NCBI GenBank assembly: GCA_019242065.1
Contig: JAFAWJ010000808.1
Location: 1 to 5,900, forward strand
From: Chloroflexota bacterium
Lineage (GTDB): Bacteria; Chloroflexota; UBA6077; CF-72
Direction of reading: 5' to 3'
Length of the DNA: 5,900 nucleotides
The notes under the pieces were generated by a model. It saw only the letters and a list, made by a program, of their open reading frames with translations, was not told the origin of the DNA and made no database searches. The translations under genes and the position numbers were made by a program. Of this stretch, positions 1-5,448 are shown piece by piece. The number at the start of each line of letters is the position of its first letter. Position 1 is the first letter of the stretch.

Positions 1-59
1 ATGTCATCAACGTCTACCCCTCACGCGAGCTGACGCTGGAGCTGCCCGTCGCGGTCTGA
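1..59 (+). CDS. C-terminal fragment of an unidentified protein, cut by the left edge
   Basis: Reading from base 3, an open frame encodes VINVYPSRELTLELPVAV and stops at TGA 57-59. All but one of these 18 codons end in G or C, as real genes in this window do, and the peptide has the alternating hydrophobic/polar look of a terminal beta strand rather than the Arg/Ala/Pro-rich look of shadow frames. It would run tail-to-tail into the minus-strand stress-protein gene, overlapping its last 46 bp. The start and nearly all of the protein lie outside the window, so no function can be given. The short length makes a chance open frame possible. Confidence 0.42.
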   Translation, partial: VINVYPSRELTLELPVAV

Positions 60-1189
60 GCCGCGACAAAGCGGTCGAACGCGGTCGGCCAGTCCAGGTC
101 CGGCGCCTCGTTCTCACGCCACATGGCGACGCGCGCGATCAGGTCAGCTGACCGGTCGCCGGGAAACGCCGCCGTCAGCTGGCGGGCGCGGACGGTCTCC
201 CACAACGGACGAAAGACCTCCATGAACCAGCGCCGCGCGGCGCGCTGCAGGTCGTCCAGGTGTTGCTCGGCGCGAAAGCGCTCGATCGACTCCAGCAGGA
301 TGGTGTACGTGGCGGCATGCGACGCGCCGACCTCGGTCAGACTCGTGGTGCGCTCGAAGGCGCGGCGCGCCGCGAAGCGTTCGGTGGCCTCGGCGTCGGC
401 GACCGGCAGGTACTCGATCACGTGGGCGTCGATCTCGAGCTGTCCGCGCTCGATGGCGACCGCGACGCGATGGTGACCGTCGAGGACGTAATAGCCAAAG
501 CCCAGTTTGTACACCTCGATGAGCGGCATCTCATCGCCGGCGTCCATAGCCCGACGCACGTGGTCGTAGCGCTGTTCGTCCTGGCGCCGTCGCCGCCGCT
601 GGGGTGGTCGAAAATCCAGTCCAAGCTCGAGGCAGCGGTCGACGCTGCCGATGATGCGGGCGACCTCGATCGTGCGTACGCCGAGATCGCGCTGCACGAG
701 CACGCCGGCCAGCTCGGCATCCCGGTGGAAGCAGCGCACCTGCTGACGCTCGAGCGCGTCGCCGAGCGGATGCACCAACATGACCGGGCACGGCGCGGCG
801 CGCGCGACCTGGTCGGCCACGCTGCCCAGCACGGCCCGCGACAGGATCGGGCGGGTGTTGGTGCCCAGGATGATCAGGGCGACGTCGCGGATTAGCGCCT
901 CGTCCACGATGATGCCCGCGATCCCGCCGCTGCGGATCACACCCTCGGCGTGCACGCCGGCGCTGCGGAGCCGCGCGCCGAAGGTGTCCAGGTAGGCGCG
1001 CGCCTGGGCCTCGGTCTGCGAGACGGTGGCGGGATCGATGGCGCCCTGCCGCAGGACGTGGAGCAGGAGCACGTCCGCGTCCAGCGCGCGGGCATACTCC
1101 TCCGCAACTGGAATCTTGACCTCGCCCGCGGGCGTCAGGTCGAGCGCGACCAGGATGGTGCGCGTCCGCCGCGGGCCGTCGTCGGACAT
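14..1189 (-). CDS. Universal stress protein domain fused to ParB-like (DGHHR) domain and helical C-terminal domain
   Basis: The protein has 391 residues from the ATG at 1189. Residues about 9-143 form a UspA fold: the strand TILVALDLTP, LLLHV, then GTNT (109-112) and LGS (121-123) before APCPVMLV. This is the USP nucleotide-binding pattern G-2X-G-9X-G-S with the second Gly replaced by Thr, so ATP binding is plausible but not certain. Residues about 170-262 resemble ParB/sulfiredoxin-like domains: IGSVDR, an Arg-rich stretch (about 194-202), PLIEVYKLGFGYYVLDGHHRVAVA with DGHHR at 237-241, then IDAHVIEY. Residues about 265-375 are mostly helical; W321, FRPLWETVR and FPGDRSADL recall DUF4032-type tails that follow this ParB-like domain in other GC-rich bacteria (recalled, not searched). 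A cytosolic stress-linked regulator or DNA/nucleotide-binding protein is inferred. The in-frame GTG at 1279 would add 30 residues, unlike USP N-termini, so the ATG is preferred. No Shine-Dalgarno is visible. The tail SSSVSSREG overlaps the converging fragment at the left edge. Confidence 0.88.
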   Translation of the reverse strand: MSDDGPRRTRTILVALDLTPAGEVKIPVAEEYARALDADVLLLHVLRQGAIDPATVSQTEAQARAYLDTFGARLRSAGVHAEGVIRSGGIAGIIVDEALIRDVALIILGTNTRPILSRAVLGSVADQVARAAPCPVMLVHPLGDALERQQVRCFHRDAELAGVLVQRDLGVRTIEVARIIGSVDRCLELGLDFRPPQRRRRRQDEQRYDHVRRAMDAGDEMPLIEVYKLGFGYYVLDGHHRVAVAIERGQLEIDAHVIEYLPVADAEATERFAARRAFERTTSLTEVGASHAATYTILLESIERFRAEQHLDDLQRAARRWFMEVFRPLWETVRARQLTAAFPGDRSADLIARVAMWRENEAPDLDWPTAFDRFVAAQTATGSSSVSSREG

Positions 1190-1216
1190 CAGTGGTGAAG
1201 TGTGGATTGCCGATGC

Positions 1217-1261
1217 TCGCGCGTCCAGCACTCGTCGCAACATCGGGCGTGTCGCGCGTCC
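1217..1261. repeat. Two exact copies of a 10-bp direct repeat (TCGCGCGTCC)
   Basis: The copies are at 1217-1226 and 1252-1261 with 25 bp between them, in the divergent promoter region. The 35-bp period (about 3.3 helical turns) would not place them exactly on one face of the DNA. The flanking bases differ, so the repeat does not extend. The sequence is exact, but a regulatory role is only a guess. Confidence 0.35.
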
Positions 1262-1299
1262 GTCAGAAGGCCACCTCACCAGCCCTCGACACCGTCCGG

Positions 1300-1305
1300 T
1301 ACCCT
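1300..1305 (+). promoter_or_regulatory. Possible -10 element (TACCCT) for the hydrolase gene
   Basis: TACCCT matches the minimal TAnnnT -10 pattern and ends 15 bases before the ATG at 1321, implying a very short 5' leader. No good -35 hexamer is visible at the usual spacing, so this is weak. Confidence 0.2.
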
Positions 1306-1320
1306 GAAGCCGCGTAGGCT

Positions 1321-2097
1321 ATGGCCACCCTCCCCGTTCCCGGCGCGACGCTCCACTACGAAGACGCCGGCGGCGCGGGCACGCCGGTGGTGTTCATGCA
1401 CCCGGCCTCGGGCTCCGCTGACTCGTGGGCCTTGCAGTTGCGGGCCTTCGCGTCGAGTGGCTACCGCACCATCGTCTACGACCTGCGCGGCTGGGCCCGG
1501 TCGCGACCTGCGCCTGAGGCAACCGACACCGGCTGCATGAGTGACGACCTCCTGGCGCTCGTCGACCACCTGCACCTGGACAGCTTTGTGCTGGTCGCCG
1601 CGGCCTACGGCGGCTTTGGCGGACTCGACTTTGCCCTCCGGTTTCCGACGCGCCTCAGCAGGTTCGTGCTGAGCGGCAGCCAGGGCGGGATCAGCGATCC
1701 GACGTACACCGCCATCCGCGAGCGCGTCGTCAGTGCGCCGATTCGTGGGCTGCCGATCGACCTGCGCGAGCTGGGGCCTTCGTATCGGACGCGCGATCCT
1801 GAGGGTGTGCAGCGCTGGCTCGCTATCCACCGGGCGGCTGGTGAGCCGCCGGCGTCGGCACGGCAGCACATGAGCGGTCCGGTGGCGCTGCCAGACCTCG
1901 GCAAGCTGAGCACGCCGACGTTGCTGATCGCGGGTGGCGCCGACCTGCTCGCGCCGCCGGAGCTGATGCGGCGGATTGCCGAACACGTGCCGAACCACGA
2001 GTTCGTGAGCCTGGGCGAGGCCGGGCACTGCCTGCATTGGGAGCAGCCCGAGGAGTGGAATCGGGTGGTGCTGGGCTTTCTCGCGCACCAGCGATAG
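1321..2097 (+). CDS. Alpha/beta-hydrolase-fold protein lacking the catalytic serine
   Basis: The 258-residue protein has the usual length and landmarks of a single-domain alpha/beta hydrolase. These are the beta-3 strand and oxyanion loop PVVFMHPASG (H27-P28 in place of the common H-G), YRTIVYDLRGWARS, the beta-5 strand FVLV followed by an elbow, LLIAGGADLLAPPELM with acid candidate D208, and GEAGHCLHWEQPEEW with the catalytic-type H236. The nucleophile elbow, normally G-X-S-X-G, reads A-A-A-Y-G-G (93-98), which puts Ala95 where Ser, Asp or Cys should be; the DNA there reads GCC GCG GCC TAC GGC GGC. S120 in SGSQGG after the next strand is a remote alternative. It is therefore either a non-hydrolytic member (binding, lyase-like or regulatory) or uses another residue. 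The frame is intact and well biased, so it is not an obvious pseudogene. The start is the first in-frame ATG, just before the core strand. It probably forms a unit with the acetyltransferase gene 26 bp downstream. Substrate and pathway are unknown. Confidence 0.9.
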   Translation: MATLPVPGATLHYEDAGGAGTPVVFMHPASGSADSWALQLRAFASSGYRTIVYDLRGWARSRPAPEATDTGCMSDDLLALVDHLHLDSFVLVAAAYGGFGGLDFALRFPTRLSRFVLSGSQGGISDPTYTAIRERVVSAPIRGLPIDLRELGPSYRTRDPEGVQRWLAIHRAAGEPPASARQHMSGPVALPDLGKLSTPTLLIAGGADLLAPPELMRRIAEHVPNHEFVSLGEAGHCLHWEQPEEWNRVVLGFLAHQR

Positions 2098-2123
2098 CCA
2101 ACACACGGCGCTCGCAGGCAAAG

Positions 2124-2729
2124 ATGGAGATTGTCCAGCTAACGTGCACCAGCGACAGCGTGGCGCAGCTCGCGGATCTTCTTCGAGAAACCGTCGCGGC
2201 GGGGGGCTCGGTCAGCTTCATGCATCCACTGGCGCCCGAAGTCGCGGCTGCGTTCTGGACCAGGTCGCTCACCGCGGCCGACGCGGGCGAACGCGTCGTC
2301 TTCGGCGCACTGGACGACGACCAGCACATCGTGGCCACCGTCACCCTTTTGCTGGATTGCCCACCCAATCAGCCCCACCGCGCGGAGGTCGCCAAAATGA
2401 TGACCCGCGTCGATCACCGCGGGCAGGGCATCGCCCGGGCGCTGATGATCGAGTTGGAGCGGATTGCGGTCGAGCGCGGCCGCAGCCTGCTTACCCTCGA
2501 CACCGCCGAGGACGAGGGCGCCGGTCCCTTCTACGAAAAGCTCGACTTCATTCGGGCGGGCGTCATCCCCGATTACGCGTTGAAGCCGCACGGCGGGCTG
2601 TGCGGCACCATCATCTACTGGAAGCGGATTGGGACGGCGGCACCACGCTCGGGTACAGGGTCTGAAGCGACTCTGGCAGCGACTGTTGGACCGGTTGCTC
2701 CAGCAGGCGCTGCAGGTCAACCGCGTTGA
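2124..2729 (+). CDS. GNAT-family N-acetyltransferase
   Basis: The protein has 201 residues from the ATG at 2124 and is predicted to transfer an acetyl group from acetyl-CoA to an amine; the acceptor cannot be told. Strand EVAKMMTRV leads into the acetyl-CoA pyrophosphate-binding loop RGQGIA (99-104), the hallmark Q/R-X-X-G-X-G/A motif. It is followed by helix RALMIELERIAVERG, strand LLTLDTA and motif B FYEKLDF (136-142), then the closing strands GVIPDYAL and GTIIYWKRI. The domain appears complete by residue 169. The remaining 32 residues are Ala/Thr/Pro/Gly-rich with low third-position GC (11 of 31 codons by my count), unlike the rest of the gene, and lie antisense to the DUF72 gene. They look like readthrough after an ancestral stop was lost. 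The start was chosen because it is the first ATG after the upstream stop and directly precedes the domain; AGG at 2116-2118 gives a weak ribosome site. An earlier in-frame start at 2037 would overlap the hydrolase gene and is rejected. Confidence 0.87.
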   Translation: MEIVQLTCTSDSVAQLADLLRETVAAGGSVSFMHPLAPEVAAAFWTRSLTAADAGERVVFGALDDDQHIVATVTLLLDCPPNQPHRAEVAKMMTRVDHRGQGIARALMIELERIAVERGRSLLTLDTAEDEGAGPFYEKLDFIRAGVIPDYALKPHGGLCGTIIYWKRIGTAAPRSGTGSEATLAATVGPVAPAGAAGQPR

Positions 2730-3525
2730 CGACGGCCTTTGCGCCATAGTGGTTGTTGAAGAAGGCGTACGTCTCCGTGGTGCGCTCTGAGATTTCGCGC
2801 ACGTCCTCGGCCAGGTGGCGCTCCTCCTCGGGCGTGTACAGATAGTTGTAGCGATCCTCGGCCTCCGCGTGGCTCCACCAGCTCTTGAAGTTGCGGCCGT
2901 GAAACCTGAAGTACGCGGTGCTGCTGGTAAGCGGTATGTGGCGAATCGACGTCTTGAAGCGCGGTTCGTCGATCATGACCCAGGCGACGTGTTGCTCCTC
3001 CATGAAGGCGCGGATGGCGCGGGTCGCCTCGGATTCGGTCCATTCGCGGTGGCGCAGCTCGACTGCCAGCGCGAAGCCGGCGGCGCGCATGCGGCCAATC
3101 AGGTCTTCGAGGTACTCGAGCCGCGCGCTGTCTGGCCGAAAGCTCGTGGGGAACTGGGCCAGGAGCGGCCCGAGTTTGTCGGCGTCGGCGAGTGGCCGGA
3201 TGCCCTGTTCGAAGATGGAGAAGTCTTCGTCCTGGACGCGCCAATCCTGGCCGGAGGCCTTCTCGAACATCTTGGGGTGGGTGAACTTCTGCCAGAGTTT
3301 GGCCGTGAAGCGGAAGCCGTCGGGCACCTTCGAGGCCCACGCCTGCGCCGCGTACTGATTCGGCGGCCGGTAGAAGGAGCTATTGATCTCGACCGTGTTG
3401 AAGAAGGTGGCGTAGAAGCCGAGCTTGTCTTTATCGGCGAGTTTGGCGGGATAGAAGAGGTTGTCCCAGGCGCCCTGCCCTTTGGGATAGCTCCAGCCCG
3501 AGGTGCCAATATACAGGCGCGCCAT
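2611..3525 (-). CDS. DUF72 / YecE-family protein (TIM-barrel fold)
   Basis: The 304-residue protein carries the DUF72 landmarks in order: IGTSGWSY (6-13), FFNTVEINSSFYRPP (41-55), FRFTAKLWQKFTHPKM (71-86), LGPLLAQFPTSF (118-129), FALAVELRHREW (151-162), WVMIDEPRF (182-190), YFRFHGRN (205-212), YNYLYTPEE (226-234) and YAFFNNHYGAKAVVNA (253-268). The family folds as a TIM barrel and is widespread, but no activity is established; conserved Glu, His, Arg and Asn residues suggest an enzyme. The length is usual plus a tail of roughly 25 residues. It starts at the ATG 3523-3525. There is no Shine-Dalgarno, but TATGAT lies 8 bases upstream, which suggests a leaderless or nearly leaderless transcript. 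Its last 119 bp are antisense to the end of the acetyltransferase frame. In that overlap the DUF72 codons keep the high third-position GC of a real gene. It is divergent from murQ across 40 bp. Confidence 0.93.
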   Translation of the reverse strand: MARLYIGTSGWSYPKGQGAWDNLFYPAKLADKDKLGFYATFFNTVEINSSFYRPPNQYAAQAWASKVPDGFRFTAKLWQKFTHPKMFEKASGQDWRVQDEDFSIFEQGIRPLADADKLGPLLAQFPTSFRPDSARLEYLEDLIGRMRAAGFALAVELRHREWTESEATRAIRAFMEEQHVAWVMIDEPRFKTSIRHIPLTSSTAYFRFHGRNFKSWWSHAEAEDRYNYLYTPEEERHLAEDVREISERTTETYAFFNNHYGAKAVVNAVDLQRLLEQPVQQSLPESLQTLYPSVVPPSQSASSR

Positions 3526-3533
3526 CAGTCGAG

Positions 3534-3539
3534 ATCATA
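3534..3539 (-). promoter_or_regulatory. -10 element TATGAT for the DUF72 gene
   Basis: On the minus strand TATGAT differs from TATAAT at one base and ends 8 bases before the ATG at 3525. Transcription would start at or next to the start codon, fitting the missing ribosome site. No strong -35 is visible at 16-18 bp. It is the AT-richest hexamer in the 40-bp divergent gap. Confidence 0.45.
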
Positions 3540-3552
3540 CGGCCAGACCGTG

Positions 3553-3558
3553 TAGAAC
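3553..3558 (+). promoter_or_regulatory. Weak -10-like element (TAGAAC) for murQ
   Basis: TAGAAC shares four of six bases with TATAAT and ends 7 bases before the GTG at 3566. That spacing would give a leaderless murQ transcript. There is no -35 match and the hexamer is poor, so this is only a candidate. Confidence 0.2.
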
Positions 3559-3565
3559 CCGCGGT

Positions 3566-4474
3566 GTGAGCCAATCCGAACTTGATCGGCTGCCGACCGA
3601 GCAGTCCAATCCGCGGACCGCGTCGATCGACCGGCTCCCGACGCTGGGTGTGCTCGAGCTGCTGAATGACGAGGACCAGCGCGTCGCCGCGGCGGTGCGA
3701 GCGGCGCTGCCGGCGGTGGCGCGCGCGGTGGACGTGACGCTCGAATGCTGGCGGCGGGGCGGGCGCGTGGTGCTCTTCGGCGCAGGCACGTCGGGACGGC
3801 TGGCGATGCTGGACGCAGCCGAGCTGGGGCCCACGTTCGGGGTCGCGGCGGACCGCTATGTCGCGCGGCTGGCGGGCAGTACCTCGGCGTTCGCGGTGGC
3901 GGTCGAGGGTGCGGAAGACGACCGGGTTGCGGGTGCGTCCGCGGCTGCTGACCTGTCGGGTGGGGATGTGGCGTTCGGGATCGCCGCCAGCGGGCGGACG
4001 CCCTGGGTGCTGGGTGCGCTCGAGCGGGCGCGATCGGTGGGTGCGGTGTGCCTGGGCCTGGCGTGCGTGCCGTCGCCACAGCTGCGCGGCTATGTGGACG
4101 TTTCGATCGAGGTTGACACAGGGGCTGAAGCGATTACGGGGTCGACGCGGATGAAGGCAGGCACCGCGCAGAAGCTGGTGCTGAATGCGTTCAGTACGGC
4201 GCTGATGGTGCGACTGGGCAAGGTGTATGGAAATTTGATGGTGGACGTGCGGGCGACCAACGCCAAGCTGCGGCGGCGCGCGGTGCGGCTGGTGGCGGAG
4301 GCAACCGCGGTCGATCACGAGGCGGCGAGCGTGGCACTGGACGCCGCCGGCGGCGAGGTGAAAGTCGCCATCGCGATGCTGCGTCTGGGGATTTCGCGAC
4401 AGGTGGCGGCCGAGCGTTTGTCAGCCGCCGACGGCCGCCTGCGCGAGGTCCTGGGCGAGGCCAGAACCACCTGA
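3566..4474 (+). CDS. murQ: N-acetylmuramic acid 6-phosphate etherase
   Basis: The 302-residue protein (E. coli MurQ has 298) cleaves the D-lactyl ether of MurNAc-6-phosphate to give GlcNAc-6-phosphate and D-lactate in cytoplasmic peptidoglycan recycling. It aligns along its length: TEQSN then IDRLPTLGVLELLNDED near the N-terminus, and the SIS-domain sugar-phosphate loop GAGTSGR (72-78). LDAAELGPTFGV includes E86, matching E. coli catalytic Glu83, and VEGAEDD includes E117, matching Glu114. Then come GIAASGRTP (138-146), TGSTRMKAGTAQKLVLN (191-207) and KVYGNLMVDVRATNAKL, and finally a UBA-like three-helix tail from about residue 250. All key residues are present, so it should be active. The GTG at 3566 gives the family N-terminus; the GTG at 3503 would add 21 unrelated residues and run into the DUF72 gene. 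No Shine-Dalgarno is visible. No MurNAc kinase, PTS transporter or MurR regulator is in view, so the source of MurNAc-6-phosphate is not shown. The SDR gene follows after 20 bp. Confidence 0.95.
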   Translation: MSQSELDRLPTEQSNPRTASIDRLPTLGVLELLNDEDQRVAAAVRAALPAVARAVDVTLECWRRGGRVVLFGAGTSGRLAMLDAAELGPTFGVAADRYVARLAGSTSAFAVAVEGAEDDRVAGASAAADLSGGDVAFGIAASGRTPWVLGALERARSVGAVCLGLACVPSPQLRGYVDVSIEVDTGAEAITGSTRMKAGTAQKLVLNAFSTALMVRLGKVYGNLMVDVRATNAKLRRRAVRLVAEATAVDHEAASVALDAAGGEVKVAIAMLRLGISRQVAAERLSAADGRLREVLGEARTT

Positions 4475-4479
4475 CCTGC

Positions 4480-4485
4480 TACCGT
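4480..4485 (+). promoter_or_regulatory. Possible -10 element (TACCGT) just before the epimerase gene
   Basis: TACCGT fits TAnnnT and ends 9 bases before the GTG at 4495, a spacing consistent with leaderless initiation. It lies in the 20-bp gap after murQ, so the epimerase may have its own start of transcription as well as readthrough from murQ. No -35 is recognisable. Confidence 0.28.
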
Positions 4486-4494
4486 TGTCGCACC

Positions 4495-5448
4495 GTGAAA
4501 ATCCTGGTGTTCGGCGGTACCGGCTTCATCGGCAACCGCGTGCTTCGCAAGCTCCTCGAACGTGGACATGCGGTCGCCGCTTTCGACATCAACCCGACGC
4601 TGCCCGCCTACGACCGCGACTTTCAGGGCCGGGTCCAGCTCCTGCGCGGCGACATCACGCTCATGGACGATGTCGTCGAGGCCATGCTGGCTGTCCGCCC
4701 GGACCATGTCCTGAACCTGGCGTACCTGATGGGCGGTGGCGACCCGCATACCGGCGTGCGCCTCAACGTGCTCGGTATGGACAACTGCTTCGAAGCGGCG
4801 CGCCTGTGCGGTATCAAGCGCGTGGTCTACGCCAGCTCGCTCACGGTCTACGGCGAGCAGATCCACTTCGGCGACCGACCGGTGGTCGAGGCCGACTTCC
4901 TCCACGGCCGGGGCCTGTACGCGGCCTCCAAGATCTACAACGAGCATCAGGCCGAGTGGTACAACGCCGCCTACGACATGCGGATCACCGGGCTGCGTGC
5001 CGCGCACGTCACCGGTTGGGACAAAGTTCGCGGCTCGACCGACCATGTCAAGTGCATCACCGAGCCCGCGCGCGGCCTGCCCGTCGAGTTCCCGTACCGC
5101 GACGCGATGCGGCTGCCGATTCACGTTTCGGACGTGGCCGAGATCTTCTCGCGATTAGTCGAGGACGAGCACAGCAAGTATCCGGTTTACAACTCGGGCG
5201 GGAACGGCATCAGCATGGGGGACCTCGCGGCGCTGGTGACGCGCTTCCTGCCTGAGGCCCAGATCAACTTCGCGCAGGAAACGGGCGGGCGCGACGCCTC
5301 GACGATCTGGCTGATGGACAACGCCCGCTGGCTCGACGAGTACGACTACCCGCTGCCGCCGTTCGAGCACAGCGTGCTCGAAATCATCAACGAGGTGCGC
5401 CAGGACGCGAGTCTCCCGCTGATTGACGGCGCCGCCGTACGCTCGTGA
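4495..5448 (+). CDS. NAD-dependent epimerase/dehydratase (extended short-chain dehydrogenase family)
   Basis: The 317-residue protein has a complete extended-SDR layout. The Rossmann glycine motif GGTGFIG is at 7-13, and D31 ends beta-2, favouring NAD over NADP. RGDITLMDDV follows (51-60, with D53 near the adenine), then HVLNLAY, RLNVLGMDNCFEAA (89-102) and VVYASSLTVYG (110-120, with S115 the likely catalytic Ser). The catalytic pair YAASK gives Y142 and K146. RLPIHVSDVAEIF (206-218) is the usual substrate-domain segment. Relatives act on nucleotide sugars, but the substrate pocket cannot be assigned from sequence, so UDP-sugar epimerase, dehydratase or reductase all remain open. Start is the GTG at 4495, immediately before the beta-1 strand MKILVFG; there is no Shine-Dalgarno. 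It follows murQ by 20 bp and its TGA overlaps the GTG of the HAD gene (GTGA, 5445-5448), a translational-coupling arrangement, so the two are very likely co-expressed. Confidence 0.93.
   Translation: MKILVFGGTGFIGNRVLRKLLERGHAVAAFDINPTLPAYDRDFQGRVQLLRGDITLMDDVVEAMLAVRPDHVLNLAYLMGGGDPHTGVRLNVLGMDNCFEAARLCGIKRVVYASSLTVYGEQIHFGDRPVVEADFLHGRGLYAASKIYNEHQAEWYNAAYDMRITGLRAAHVTGWDKVRGSTDHVKCITEPARGLPVEFPYRDAMRLPIHVSDVAEIFSRLVEDEHSKYPVYNSGGNGISMGDLAALVTRFLPEAQINFAQETGGRDASTIWLMDNARWLDEYDYPLPPFEHSVLEIINEVRQDASLPLIDGAAVRS

Larger units (their letters stand above)
1190..1320. promoter_or_regulatory. Divergent intergenic region between the stress-protein and hydrolase genes
   Basis: These 131 bp separate two divergent start codons and so should hold both promoters. 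Neither gene has a convincing Shine-Dalgarno. The 10-mer TCGCGCGTCC occurs twice, at 1217-1226 and 1252-1261, exactly 35 bp apart start to start. This could be a paired regulator site or simply GC-rich repetition. On the plus side TACCCT (1300-1305) fits a loose TAnnnT -10 element. I could not find a persuasive -10 for the minus-strand gene. No terminator and no small gene was seen. Confidence 0.5.

Noticed and set aside
260..895. Long plus-strand open frame (211 codons) inside the stress-protein gene
   Set aside because: It is antisense to a gene with clear USP and ParB-like motifs, has shadow-frame composition and matches no family I recognise. High GC removes stop codons and creates such frames.
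1190..1279. GTG start at 1279 for the stress-protein gene
   Set aside because: It adds 30 residues before MSDDGPRRTRTILVALD, whereas USP domains usually begin just before the first strand, and it has no supporting ribosome site.
1276..2121. Minus-strand open frame of 281 codons opposite the hydrolase gene
   Set aside because: It is Arg/Gln/His-rich with no domain, while the opposite strand has a full alpha/beta-hydrolase layout with high third-position GC.
2097..2123. Possible intrinsic terminator between the hydrolase and acetyltransferase genes
   Set aside because: The 26 bp hold no convincing stem or T run; the gap looks like an intra-operon spacer.
2815..3555. Plus-strand open frame of 246 codons opposite the DUF72 gene
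   Set aside because: The minus strand carries all DUF72 motifs in order; the plus frame is their complement and has no recognisable domain.
3503..3565. Upstream GTG start at 3503 for murQ
   Set aside because: It would overlap the divergent DUF72 coding sequence and add 21 residues not found in MurQ; the GTG at 3566 gives normal family length.
4342..4355. 14-bp perfect palindrome CGCCGCCGGCGGCG inside murQ
   Set aside because: It is built from Gly/Ala codons in GC-rich coding sequence with no spacer or T run; such palindromes are expected here.
3431..5124. Two long minus-strand open frames (3431-4318 and 4315-5124) opposite murQ and the epimerase
   Set aside because: Both are antisense to confidently assigned enzymes; the first is extremely Arg/His/Pro-rich, and neither shows a domain.
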